A stretch of DNA of 64,000 nucleotides from Paraspadella gotoi. Taxonomy: Eukaryota; Chaetognatha. The translations under genes were made by a program, and so were the position numbers. The DNA lies in assembly GCA_051294375.1 (NCBI GenBank), contig CM119264.1:20488248-20552247 (forward strand), given 5' to 3'. Position 1 is the stretch's first letter. The number at the start of each line of letters is the position of its first letter. Shown one piece after another: positions 25,201 through 39,000 of the stretch. The notes below the pieces were generated by a model, which saw only the letters and a list, made by a program, of their open reading frames with translations, searched no databases and had not been told where the DNA came from.

Positions 25201-28200
25201 AAAACTTTATAATAAATTTTTCAATTTACACAGTAGGCCATATTTATACTAGTACTAATCCAATAAATATTAAAATTTCAAAACAGTTTTTCTAAGATTT
25301 TTTTTCAGATTGGATTCGTTAAAAAAGTGATAAAAAGAAATATAACTCTTTTTGAGAAATTCCTTCATTAAGTGGGTCAAAAATTTAGAAAAAGCTATAT
25401 TTAAGCTGAAAATTAATTTTATATATTAAATATAGTTTTTTAGTCGGATCTGCTTATCAGCAGATCCCGACTCTATAATTCACTTTGTCCGGTCCGTCGG
25501 TCCGCCCTCTCAATATTGTTCGGGCACTAATTATATCATGTCTAGAACATCGAATTATGATAAATTATGAAAAAAAATGATGTCCGTCTGTCCGTCCGTC
25601 CGTCCATCCCACCTTAGCAAAAAACACGAATTACTCGTGATTGGATGGTGGATTTGAATAAATTTTGTGTGTGGGTAGGGAGTGTGTGATTAGAGCTGGA
25701 TATAAAGTTTTGATGGAATTGTCCGAGTGGAAATGAGTTTAAATGGAAAAAACAAAAAAATTAATTCACTATTTGAACCACTAATTGCTCATGAGTGGAT
25801 GCGGGCGATTGACCTGGAATTTTTTATGTGAGTAGGAAAGTGTGTGATTGAACAGGAAACCAAGCTTTGATGGAATCGTTTGAGTGGAAATGGATTAAAT
25901 GAAAAAAAACAAAAACCTGTTTCACTAATTGGATTATGATTTTTTTTCTTTTATATTAAATGTATATGCAGATGTATTAATAAATCAAATAATTAATCAG
26001 TTAATTATCAATTAGTCAATTAATAATCACTAATTAATTAATCAGTCAATCCAATCCGTCCATCCGTCCCACCTTAGCAAAACAGCCCCAATAACTCGTG
26101 ATTGCCTGGTTGGATCGCGAATGAAATTTTGTGTATGGGTAGGAAACATGTGTGATGAAGCTGGATATAAAGTTTCGATGGAATCGTGTGAGTGGATATG
26201 AGTTTAAATGGAAAAACATAAGTCGCATTTACATAAAATCTTTTTACTTATTTTAACCAATAAATACTCTAATTAATCATAATTGGAAGGATAGATTGAA
26301 GTTCAAATAAAGTGTGTGGGTAGGAAAATGTGTGACCAAGCTTGATATAAAGTTTTGGGTACGAGTGGAAATGAGTTTAAATGAAAGAAATATGAGTCAC
26401 ATTTACTTGAACTCATATTACCCATAATAAGATTGAGATGAAATTTTGTGAGCGGGAAGGAAGTTTTGTGAAGAAGCTAGATATAAAGTTTTGACGGAAT
26501 TGTGCCAGTGGAAATGAGTTTAAATGAAAAAAATAAGTCACATTTCTTTATTTTAAGGACATCGATGATGATAGCTGTATATAAATTGATAATTAATTAT
26601 TAAATATTAAAATTAATTAATTAATTAATCGATTAATTATTTAATTAATTAATTAATTTTCGTAGGCAGATCCACATTGTTGCTCAAACTTGTTTAATTT
26701 TAACCATTAATGAAAGAATTTTTAAAAATGATTTATTTTTTTTTTATCAACTTATGACGAGGAATTCAAATCTGCAATCAAAATTTTAAAAAAACCTATT
26801 TTTGAAATTTTTCGATTTTATAAGGATAGTCTATAATANNNNNNNNNNNNNNNNNNNNNNNNNTTTATATCAAGCTTGGTCACACATTTTCCTACCCACA
26901 CACTTTATTTGAACTCAATCTATCCTTCCAATTATGATTAATTAGAGTATTTATTGGTTAAAATAAGTAAAAAGATTTTAGTAAATGGAACCCATACACA
27001 AAATTTCATTCCGATCCAACCAGGCAATCACGAGTTATTGGGGCTTTTTGCTAAGGTGGGACGGATGGACGGATTGATTGACTGATTAATTAATTAGTGA
27101 TTAATTAATTGACTAATTGATTAATTAACTGATTAATTATTTGATTTATTAATACATCCTGCATATACATTTAATATAAAAGGAAAAAAAATCATAATCA
27201 ATTAGTGAAACAGGTTTTTGTTTTTTTTCATTTAAACTCATTTCCACTCAAACGATTCCATCGAAGCTTGGTTTCCTGTTCAATCACACACTTTCCTACT
27301 CACATAAAAAATTCCAGGTCAATCGCCCCATCCACTCATGAGCAATTATTTAACTTTAATTAAATTCTAAAAGTGAGGAACGAACAACATTATACTTATA
27401 AACATTTATGTATAAAAAAATTTTATATAAATTTTCAATTTACACAGTAGGCCATATTTATACTAGTACTAATCCAATAAAATATTAAAATTTCAAAAAC
27501 AGTTTTTTCTAAGATTTTTTTTCAGATATGGATTCGTTTATAAAAAGTGATAAAAAGAAATATAACTCTTTTTGAGAAATTCCTTCATTAAGTGGGTCAA
27601 AAATTAGAAAAAGCTATATTTAAGCTGAAAATTAATTTTTATATATTAAATATAGTTTTTAGTCGGATCTGCTTATCAGCAGATCCCGACTCTATAATTC
27701 ACTTTGTCGGTCCGTCGGTCCGCCCTCTCAATATTGTCGGGCACTAAATTATATCATGTCAGAACATCGAATTATGATAAATTATGAAAAAAAATGTCCG
27801 TCTGTCCGTCCGTCCGTCCATCCCACCTTAGCAAAAAAACACGAATTACTCGTGATTGGATGGATGGATTTGAATGAAATTTTGTGTGTGTGGTAGGGAA
27901 GTGTGTGATTTGAGCTGGATATAAAGTTTTGATGGAATTGTCCGAGTGGAAATGAGTTTAAATGGAAAAAACAAAAAAATATAATTCACTATTTGAACAC
28001 TAATTGCTCATGAGTGGATGGGGGGATTGACCTGGAATTTTTTATGTGAGTAGGAAAGTGTGTGATTGAACAGGAAACCAAGCTTCGATGGAATCGTTTG
28101 AGTGGAAATGGTTTAAATGGAAAAAAAACAAAAACTGTTTCACTAATTGATTATGATTTTTTTCTTTTAATATTAAATGTATATGCAGGATGTATAATAA

Positions 28201-31200
28201 ATCAAATAATTAATCAGTTAATAATCAATTAGTCAATTAATTAATCACTAATTAATTAATCAGTCAATCCAATCCGTCCATCCGTCCCACCTTAGCAAAA
28301 AGCCCCAATAACTCGTGATTGCCTGGTTGGATCGGAATGAAATTTTGTGTATGGGTAGGAACATGTGTGATGAAGCTGGATATAAAGTTTCGATGGAATC
28401 GTGTGAGTGGATATGGAGTTTAAATGGAAAAAACCATAAGTCGCATTTACTAAAATCTTTTTACTTATTTTAACCAATAAATACTCTAATTAATCATAAT
28501 TGGAAGGATAGATTGAGTTCAAATAAAGTGTGTGGGTAGGAAAATGTGTGACCAAGCTTGATATAAAGTTTTGGTACGAGTGGAAATGAGTTTAAATGAA
28601 AGAAATATGAGTCACATTTACTTGACTCATATTACCCATAATAGATTGAGATGAAATTTTGTGAGCGGGAAGAAATTTGTGAAGAAGCTAGATATAAAGT
28701 TTTGACGGAATTGTGCCAGTGGAAATGAGTTTAAATGGAAAAAAAATAAGTCACATTTACTTTATTTTAAGGACATCGATGATGATAGCTGTATATAATT
28801 GATAATTAATTATTAAATATTAAAATTAATTAATTAATTAATCGATTAATTATTTAATTAATTAATTAATAATTTTCGTAGGCAGATCCACATTGTTTGC
28901 TCAAACTTGTTTAATTTTTAACCCACTTAATGAAAGAATTTTAAAAATGATTTATTTTTTTTTATCAACTTATGACGAGGAATTCAAATCTGCAATCAAA
29001 ATTTAAAAAACCTATTTTTGAAATTTTTCGATTTTATAAGGATAGTACTATATATAAATATAGCGTACTGCGAAAATTAAAAACATAATTAATTTTTTTT
29101 TTTTACAAATTAATGTTCAATGATGGGTATGTTGTTCATAATTGACTTTTAGAAATCTCGTACGTAACTTTCACTAATTTTTTCACTTTCACTAATTTCT
29201 ACTCGCTAATTGAGCTTGAAAATCTCGTCATTGTTGTTGTTAAGAATAAACTATTATAAAATATAAAATAATATATTAAATCATAGTGCTTGCGATGGAA
29301 GTATTACTGTTATTTTTAATTAAACTTTGTTAAAGACGAATAAATTTTTGTTGTCTTGATTGTTTGTATGTGGAAAATGTAATTGATCTTTAACTTGTTA
29401 CTTGTTTCCACAAAAGCCATAATTATTTAGAGTAGGAGATACTAGAACTAGTATAGGACGTGTCTTCAATATACATATAGTACACATATATTGTTTTGTT
29501 GGTGCTCATCTAATAGTAACTCATATATTGTCACTGTTTATTACTTTAAAGTTAGACTTTAGTGTTTTTTCATCCTTAGGTGGCGACGAGTTTGGACAAT
29601 TTGGAAAAAGTCAAACGTGTCTCGGAATTTGTTAAGGTAAGTTTAGACATACTTAATTTAGTCAACTACATTATTAATCTAAGAAAGACAATAAATAAGA
29701 AACAACTGTTCTCTAGGAATTTTCCCATTTTGAGTCGGAGATGGTTGACTTGGCTCATTTGACTGGGGACAGACAAAACGATTTGAAAGACGAAAAGCGA
29801 AGGTAATTCCGTAATATAATTTAATTACTGTTAACTTAACTCAACTTAACTTAAGTTGTTAATTACCATGTTAACTGTTAAATGTCAAATGTTAAATGAA
29901 TAGATAATTTTTTATTGTTTGTACCAATTTATATAATAAATCTCCTTGTATTTTGATGCTGGGCAGAGTACAATATAGTATTCCCGATCTGATACTTAAG
30001 GGTCTTTACATACAATTGAAACATTGATAGAAAATATTATACAACTTCATAGATAGGGAAGCCAAATATTCAGGGAGTCAATAAACGAGACTATGAGAGA
30101 GTCTGGATGAAAGCTTGCAGGGACCTGCAATGTCATTATCTTGTAAGAGTGATGGAGGCCTTAAACCACCAAAGCTTGTCCAAAGTCAGGGGAAAGATAG
30201 CTTATTTATTAAATGAATGGATAATTTTTATATTGGTTGTACAATTTTATTTAAATGAATTCAGGGCCCAAATGGCAGCCGCTCGAGCCGTTCTGGAAAA
30301 ATCAACAATGATGTTACTTACGTCCTGCAAGGTATGTACATATTAAATAACAATTGGCAAGAGTAACTAGGTCCTACATAGTACATTAAAATTTTTATGG
30401 GGTATTCCCGGATCAGACCTGCCTTCGCCACCCGGACAGCGAAGCAGCGAGGATGAACCGCGACGGAGTCTTCGCCCAGATGCGCCAGGCTTTGGATCTC
30501 ATGACTTACGTCGTCGTCCGACGGACAAGTTTCACGTAATTTCGTTTTTATTGTTGCCTTCACTTGGACGACGAGAATTTGTTTCTGTCGGTCATTTTAT
30601 TTGTTTGTTTTCAAAATATTAATATCTACTTTTTATTCTCATCAAATTCGGTTCTATCGCTAGGAGACGACGATGGCGGGAGGCGCAGGCTCGGACGTCC
30701 CACTTTCTCCTGGAAGCGAAGTGACGGTGCATCGCGCCATAAAATCCTTCGAGGACACCGTAGAGATGACGAGGGTCACAGGCATCTGTCCCTCCACGAC
30801 CGCATAAGTTGACCAGGTGAGTGTGGGAGTGGGCATTGGCTAGTTTCACCCCGCAAATAATCATCGTGTAAAATGAAAGACGTAGATCTAGGCGTAGTGA
30901 AAGTTACATACTGAAAATTTTAAAAGTTAATTATGAACTAACATACCATCAGTGGACATTAATTTGTAAAAAAAATAATTTTATGTTTTTTTAATTTTCG
31001 CAGTAGGCTATATTTATATATAGTATATCCTTATAAAATCGAAAAATTCAAAATTAGGCTTTTCTTATTTTTGTTGCAGATTGAATATATATTTTTATAA
31101 TTTTTGACCCACTAATGAAGGAACTTTTAAAAAAGAGTTATATTTTTTTTCCCAACTTTTTATGACGAATCCAAATCTGCAAAAATATCTAGAAAAAACT

Positions 31201-34200
31201 GTTTGAAATTTTAACATTTTGGTTTAGTACTAGTATAAATATGGCCTACTGCGTAAATGAAAATTATTATAAAGTTTTTTTTACATAAATGTTTCATTAG
31301 TAATGTTGTTTATTCCTCACTTTTAGAATTTATTAAATTAAATTTAGAATTTTACTACGCCTTAACGTAGACTGTATGCTATACTTCGTATACTGTAATT
31401 TAATTTTAAAAAGAAAAAGAATTAAAATAAAGGCCAAATTAAAAGATACTTTTGATTCAGTGGTTGGAATCCTGTGGAGAACACGCAGACTTTACAGACT
31501 CGTTACACACACGAATACAGAGGAGAATCCTGGAACAGGCGGACAAGATCAGCAACGACTTATGACTTTGTTAGAGTGCTTAGTACATGGAATACAAGTT
31601 ATTACATATGAATAATTCGTTGCGCGCATTTTCAGGTAGGAAAGGAGATCGGCGATTCGCTGGACCCTTCCTCCCCTAACGAAGACATGGAAGCCGCGAT
31701 CAGCAAAATTCTCAAATCCACTGATCAACTTCGGAAACAGTTGCAGGTTGGACGCAAAGTATGCCCTGATAGGATATGACATTGGCGCCAATTATTTTTT
31801 TTTTTTGTGACTCATTTTCCAAACGTAGGAGACAGCGTTGGATCAGGCGCAGACATTTACCGCGGCGGGGAGGATCAGGCGATCCTGGCGTCGCTGCGGG
31901 AGGCGGGACTCGCGGCGCAAGGCGACGCTGTCGACGAGATTTCCGTCAAATTCCACGAACACGCCGAGCGCTGCAGGAGGTGAAGCTTCTGTTTGATGCA
32001 AAATCTAGAATCAACTAACTTAGCAAGTATAGTGATTAATCGACCGAAAAAAAAAGTTTTCGAAGTAATTTCATAGTTAATATGACAAAAAATATAATTC
32101 AATAGAATTTTCGCTTTTAGGTTTGTAAGCTTCTACGTCACGTGGCCGGCGCAGCGTGCCGCTGGTGATTTCGGCTGAGCACTGTGAGATGATGATCGAA
32201 AGTCTGGGCGCAGACAATCACCGCCGCCCAACCCTGTCCTCTTACCCCAACAGGTGTTGTGTTGCGTCTTTCTCATAACCTGTTTTTTATTTCTGAGCAA
32301 CATGTAAAATATAATTTCGTGCATTTGTTCAACTTGGTCAGACGTTTTCAAAGTTTGTATGGGTTAACGAATTCATTCTTTACATTATTTTTCTCAGTCG
32401 ATTGACACGAGAAAATTTCGACGTCTTCGTAGACGCTTGGGAATCGCAGCTCAACGATCTCTCAATTTTAAGTCAAAGAGGTAACGTTCCTGAGCCCTAC
32501 ATAACGGCCAGTTCCCAACTCAATTTAACTTATGTTACAATTGTACATCCATTTGTTTGTTGTTTTTTTTCATTCATTTTCAGGTGGCGGATTTTTGCGC
32601 GGGAAAACCGCCGACCGACGACTAACAAGACTGTGTACATGTCGCTTCCCAGACCGGCAAGCACGGCACGACGTTTAAAGCACTCCGCCTGTCAAGCTAA
32701 ATCACGGAACAAGCTAGATCGCCAAGGCGGGTGAGTTCACTGATTAGATCAAGCGTTGAATTTTTTAAAAAAATTGTAAAGACAAGTTTTTATTAATTGT
32801 GTTCCAGGATTGGAACTAAAAATGACGACGTCTCAGATGGACGCTGAGACGGACAAATGGGAAGAACCCCAACAACGATCTCGTCAAAAGGGCGAAGAAC
32901 ATGTCTCGATGGCATTTTCCATGTATCTCTTTACGAGGGGCGAAGGGCCGCTGCGGTGAGTTCGAGGGTCTCCTTAGGTTACGAACACTTGGGATGATCA
33001 CAATAGTTGTAATCGATGGAAATGAAAGATAGGAGCTCAGATGTTAATTTTTCAAATCTTTTCCCAGGACGACCGAAGACCTTTTCACCCAAGCCCTATA
33101 TTACGCTGAGGAGGGCATCAAACTCTATCGAACCATCAAAGAGTTTTCTTACCTTCGTCCAAACGGGAACCACAAGTCGGAACTGCTCGTCCAGTTGGAC
33201 AACGTCCCCTCCTTCTGTCAGAGTCTGAACTACATTATCAAGACGCCATCAACCGGAAGTCTTCCACTTTCACGAAGGTCGTGCCTTTTGATACGTAGCG
33301 ACAAAAAAAAATATACTTAAATACATATATATATAAATATATTATAACATTCTATATATATAAATGTTCATTTTTATAAGAAACTAGGGCTGGCATCGTT
33401 CGAATCGAAGTTCCGATCAAGATTCTTTTATATTTCACTTCTATTCAAAACTGCATAGTCACGCCCAAAAAAGAATATATAACAATCATGGGCAGATTCT
33501 GGAAAGCTTGGCGTCTTGGGAAGCCAACGGAGTAGAGCGCGATCCGAAATTTCCATTTTATCATGCACCAAAAACATGTATTAAAATTGACTAGATCAGG
33601 GCCGTTTATTTATCCCTTTCCCAAAAAGCCTACAAATGATCCTTTTGGAAAATAGAACAAATCATACTATCAGTACGCGTTTCGGATAAGCCTTATTTGT
33701 CTCTCTACACAATAATAAAAAAGAAAAGTTAAAATTCTTGCAAATCGTTAATGCTTGATAAAGCGAACAAATGAACTGGTTTTTAGTGAAAACTGCATAG
33801 TGCAAAGCCTTCATTTTTTTTTGTTCTTAAAACCATCGAAGAAACTGTATTGTTAATATACTATCTGTATTCAGGTAGGCGCGGACTAATATTTAGTACA
33901 TATTGTATATTAAATTTTCATGCAAATATGAATTGAAGTCCGTTTACTCGCCACCGGTAAAGCCGTTTTAAGCGCAATCCGGGCCCCTTCGGTATTTAAA
34001 AAATGGTTATAGAGGTTATCTAATGAGGACTTCGATCCGAAAAAAAAGTATTGATTCATGCGCGGTATCGCGGGCAGATCTAAACAGCTTTCAACATTGC
34101 TTTACCGTATTTTTAATGGAACGGAACGGAAAGAAACGGAAACGTAAAACGAAACGCGAACGAAACGGCGAACCGAACGAAAGAACGAAACGGAACGAAA

Positions 34201-36011
34201 ACGAACGAAACGGAACGAAACGGAACGAAACGGAACGAAACGGAACGAAACGCGAACGAAACCGGAACGAAACGACGAACCGACGAAACGAGAAACGTGA
34301 AACGGAACGAAACGGAACGAGAACGGAAACGAGAAAACGGAAAGAAACGGAACGAACGAACGAAACGGAACGGCAAAACGGAACTGAAACGGAACGAAAC
34401 GAGAACGAAACGGAACGAACGGAACGAAACGGAACGAAGAACGAACGAAGAACGGAATCGAATACGGAACGAAACGGAACGAACTGAAACGCGAACGAGA
34501 CGAAAGACGACGGAACGAAACGGATCGGAACGGATCGGAACGGAACGGTTCGGCGGTCCGTTCTTGGGTGGAATTTTCCACAAACCATAGGGCGATAATC
34601 TTTGGAATTGTAATGTTTCATATAATGTTCGGATTAGTTTGTTTTATTTATTTAAAACGATTGATTCTTGTAAAAGGTGATATCAATAGGGAGGTGAAAA
34701 TTTAGATATGGCTCCTGAATAATCCAAGATCTTTGAAATGTCATGTTTCATATCAATATTCTTATTTTTTATGTAAACAATGTCGAGGAACATGACCTCA
34801 ATAACGCGTTTCGATCGGTAACGGGAAATGTTACGGTGTATAAAAAAAATCAACCATGAACCCAATTTCAAGACGTCGAACGGCTAGTTACGTTATAAAA
34901 AAAAAAAATCAACTTGACCAGATCACGCCGCCATTGCGGGCAACGGATACCGATATAAACGAGAGTGACCTAATATGCGACCGTTGGCAGAGAAAAAACT
35001 TATTGTTTGATAAATAAAAGTTCGAATCGTTCTTGACCTAGAATTTCACCACCTCACTTAGGCAACGAGTAACGAGTTGGGGCTCTGCAGCGTTTGTACT
35101 CATACACGCTTAGTTTGTTTTATTTACGCATAATGGATTATTGTGCAATGAATGACTATCATCGCACCAATAAATGACTATCATCATATCAATGAATGAA
35201 TTATCATCAAACAATGAATGTCTCTCACTTTGGTTATCATCACCATCAATCATTTGGTTATCATCCGCATGAATATTTTGTGATCAGTTGCATCAATCAT
35301 TTGCTTATTCATCGCATCAATTATTGGTATCATCGCATTTATCATTTGGTTATTCATCGAATTCAATTATTTGGTTATCATCGCCATCATTATTGGTTAT
35401 CATCGCATAATATTTGGTTTATAATCGCATCAATATTGGTTATCATCGCATCAATAATCAATTACTATTACATCATAAATTACTATTACATATCAATCAA
35501 TTACTATTACATCAATCATTACTTTACATCAATACGTTATCGCATACACATCATTTTTCTGGCAGAGATTTAACTACTCTTTAATGATTTTTGTCTCAAT
35601 TAAAGATTTAAAAGGCTTTGATAAATAAAACTCTTATAATTTTTTGGATGGATAGAATGAGTTAAGATTTTTGTGTGTGGGTAAAGAAAAGTGTGACGAC
35701 AGCTTGATATAAAGTTTCAGTGGAAACGTACCAGTGGAAATAGATAATGAAAAAATATGCAGTTCACATTTACTTGAAATCTTTTTATTTATTTTAACCC
35801 ATGATAATTTGAGATGAAATTTTGTGAGCCGGTAGAAAGTGACGTGAAGAAGCTAGATATAAAGTTTGACGGATTGCAAAGTTGAAAATGATGCAAGTGG
35901 AAAAAAATGATGCAAGTTAAAAAATTTTAAAAGCCATAAGGATCGTCTCCAATTGCATAAAAGAGAGAGAGAGAGAAAGAAAGAGAGAGCAGTGAGAGAG
36001 AGAGAGAGAGT

Positions 36012-36050
<39 letters not shown>

Positions 36051-39000
36051 AAGAGAGTAGAATGAGAGAGAGAGAGAGAGAGAGAGAAGGAGAATAAAAA
36101 AAATAGAGGATATTGTTTTTTTATAAAATGTAAACAAAAACATTTAATAACTGTCCTGAACTCAATTTTAAGGACATCGATGATGACTAGCTGAATATAA
36201 ATCTTAAATTAATTATTAAAATTAATTAATTAATTAATCGATTAATTAATTAATTAATTAATATTGTAGGCAGATCGACATTGTTTGCTCAAAACGTTGT
36301 TATTTAATAGTGTGCGAGAATAAAATACCATAAAATGGCGCTACGCCACGCAACCCTTTGATCTGCTCGCGGCATCGTCTTCCACACTCCTCCCTTTCCT
36401 CCGCCTTTTAATTTCGAAACAATCTCCGTCGATTTTTTCGGTTTTAATTCTTGTCGCACACTTGAACAAAATCATAAAATAGCGTGAAAAAGTTGTTAAA
36501 TTGTGGATAAAAAAAAATTTAAAATCGTGCCATTACCCAACCACTTTAATCAATTCTTTCAAAATTTTAACTAAATGTTGCGCATTAAAATGTTTCTGTA
36601 TTTTTCATGTTAAAACTTTGAAAAAATATTTTGTCAAAATAGAGATAATTGTAATTAAACAATAAATGACACATATGAGACCAAATCTACTATAAAATGG
36701 AACTTATACCAGAGTCTAGAAAACAATATATTAGATTCTTAACATAAATAGGGGAGAGATACACCAAATTTTGTATACTATAGATCAATTTTATCTGAGA
36801 TGCACAGTAAAATAACTTTGTTATAAACATTATCGACGTATTATTGGCCCGGGACATTAGGGGACTCATTTTCAAGGTTTAAAAGATTGCTGATAAAGGT
36901 TAAGACAGGCTTCAGGCATCATTATGTTACCTTAGTGTTTACTCCGAAATTTGTTTCTTGATACTGCTGGTACAACAACAAATGTAACTTAAAAATATAC
37001 TAGATAATGTAATTTAATATTATTTTTTTGGATAACAGTTAGAATTATGTTTGTGCATTTTGTTTCCAAAGATCAGTCTTATCTTTCAATATGTTTTAAT
37101 ACAGTAATTTTTTTAAAAATGCTTCTTTTTTGTTCGAATTCCGCTTTGTTTTTTGGGGAAATAGAAAAATAAAAATCTACCCAAAACAGTTCCGGGCCCT
37201 ATTTTTGCTCTCTTATCTTTCTCTTTTATATTCTATCATATTATAGTATTTTTTATAACTTATACTCATTAGAATGTTTATATTTTCCTGCTTTCGATTA
37301 TTTAATTATTTCTAAGAGCCCGGATTGCGCCTAATCAGAATCGCCGATCTAAAGCTTAGAACTACGCGTGTACAAATCCTTGTTGGATCAAAATGAGTAA
37401 AATTTTAGCGAAAGTTGATCGTTTGAAGCGCGATTTTCGCGATCGCTTTTTTGTCATAACTTTTGAACGGATATCCGATTTTGATGAAATTTTGTATGAA
37501 GATAATATTCAAAATTTCCTATCGATTGGTGCCAATTCATTGAAAAATACTTAATGGTTTAGAATCGATGAAAAAGAACGTAAATTTAAAAACTCTCCTT
37601 TTTTTTGTAGGTTGACGGGCTGATTCAAGAAACGAAGGACCTGATGCAGCTCATGTCTCAAGTCGTCGCAGCGTGCTACGTTTGCACGCAAAAGGTAAGG
37701 TTCTTTCATTATGGACCTTACTTTTTCGTTAAAAACGCAACTTTTATGATGATGTGTTAATCCCTGCATTATACGTAGCTAAATAATGACTTTTATTTAA
37801 TATATTTGAAGATTCAAAGGAATATTCTTAATTGAGTCGATAAAGAAAATGAATAATTCATACGCGGCCTTCGATTTGTCTTCGCTGTCAAAGAAAGAGA
37901 GGGACGGGAGGAAAGAGTGAAAATGAAGAAAGAAAAAGGAAAGATTGAATCTCCGTCTGAGTCTTCATTTTGACGCGAAGGCGGTAAAGAAGGCTTTAGG
38001 GTCGTTCTCTATCTCTTCCTTGATCATTTCTTTCGTTCCGTGACGGATCGAGTCTCGCCAGAGCGCGTAGTCGTCGTAGGGGGCATTTCAGCCCCATCTC
38101 TTCGGCTCCCTCTTTTAGGAGTCTGAAGGTAAGATAGGCAAGAGTGCCTTTAGAATTTAGATGTGAAAAAGAAAAGGAGGGATAAATTCTCTACCAGACC
38201 TGTAGGAAGGATCGTGCAACAGCATGCGTCTTTGCAAGCATTGCAGCATAAGTTACAAAGTTTTCCGCAGTTACCGCAGCCTAGAATAGTTTACGGGTAA
38301 ATATGCAATCACAAACATGTTCTGTTACCCTTTGCCAAAGGCCCGCAGATTACGAAACAGACGCAACAGCAGCAAATGAGGAGGACCGCTGCGACGATTG
38401 GCGCCCCTTTGGCGTAGAAATTATCTCCGCCGACGATAGGGGGCGATTGTCGATTTGGTCGTGGCTGAATGGAGAGGGACGTTTCGTGACTTTGCCCTTT
38501 GTCTCGGTACTATAAACAGTCGGACTGTTCCCGACCTGTAATCCATCCAGTCGCTGGTATTTTGGCTCCAATCGTAATAATCTCCGAAGTCCCATCGCTT
38601 TTTTCGCATAGTCTGTTCAACGACAAAGTGGTTTGGTTTTCCGCGTTCCTGTTTGGTTAGAAGCGGAATCTAAGTTCAAATATTAGCCTCAAGATCAGAC
38701 ACTTTGATTTAGAAGATTATATATATAATATATATTATATATATATCTCTCTCTCTCTCTCTCTCTCTCTCAGTATGACGTCGATGGCCGCGAAGGAGGA
38801 AGTCACGTGATGTCAACCTCGGCTGTGACGACCACGACCCCTCCAAATGGACGATGGGTTCCGCCGGTCGTCAACGGGGACGGAATATGACCACAAATGC
38901 AGTAAGCGTTCTTTCTTTCTATCATTTTTCTTAATTTTTTTCTCTTTCTTTCCGTTCATTTTTTTTTTTATTCTTTCTTTCTCTTTCTTTCTTTCTTCTT

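Larger units (their letters stand above)
33385..37590. other. 4.2-kb block present only in the right arm
   Basis: It interrupts the match to 18,090-18,050 between ATAAGAAAC and CGTAAATTT. Similar bases on both sides (AAGAAAC and AAAGAAC) may be a short target duplication. Inside are a GGAACGAAAC satellite (34,117-34,550), an ATCATCGCATCAAT minisatellite (35,155-35,540), a piece of the minisatellite repeat family ending with TTGTAGGCAGATCGACATTG (35,630-36,300) and a GA tract. GCGCAATCCGGGCCC near 33,974 and inverted GAGCCCGGATTGCGCC near 37,316 form an inner inverted pair. I see no gene. Confidence 0.65.

Noticed and set aside
34091-34621. Long overlapping reading frames on both strands
   Set aside because: They are produced by the GGAACGAAAC satellite, which lacks stops. 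There is no start context or domain.
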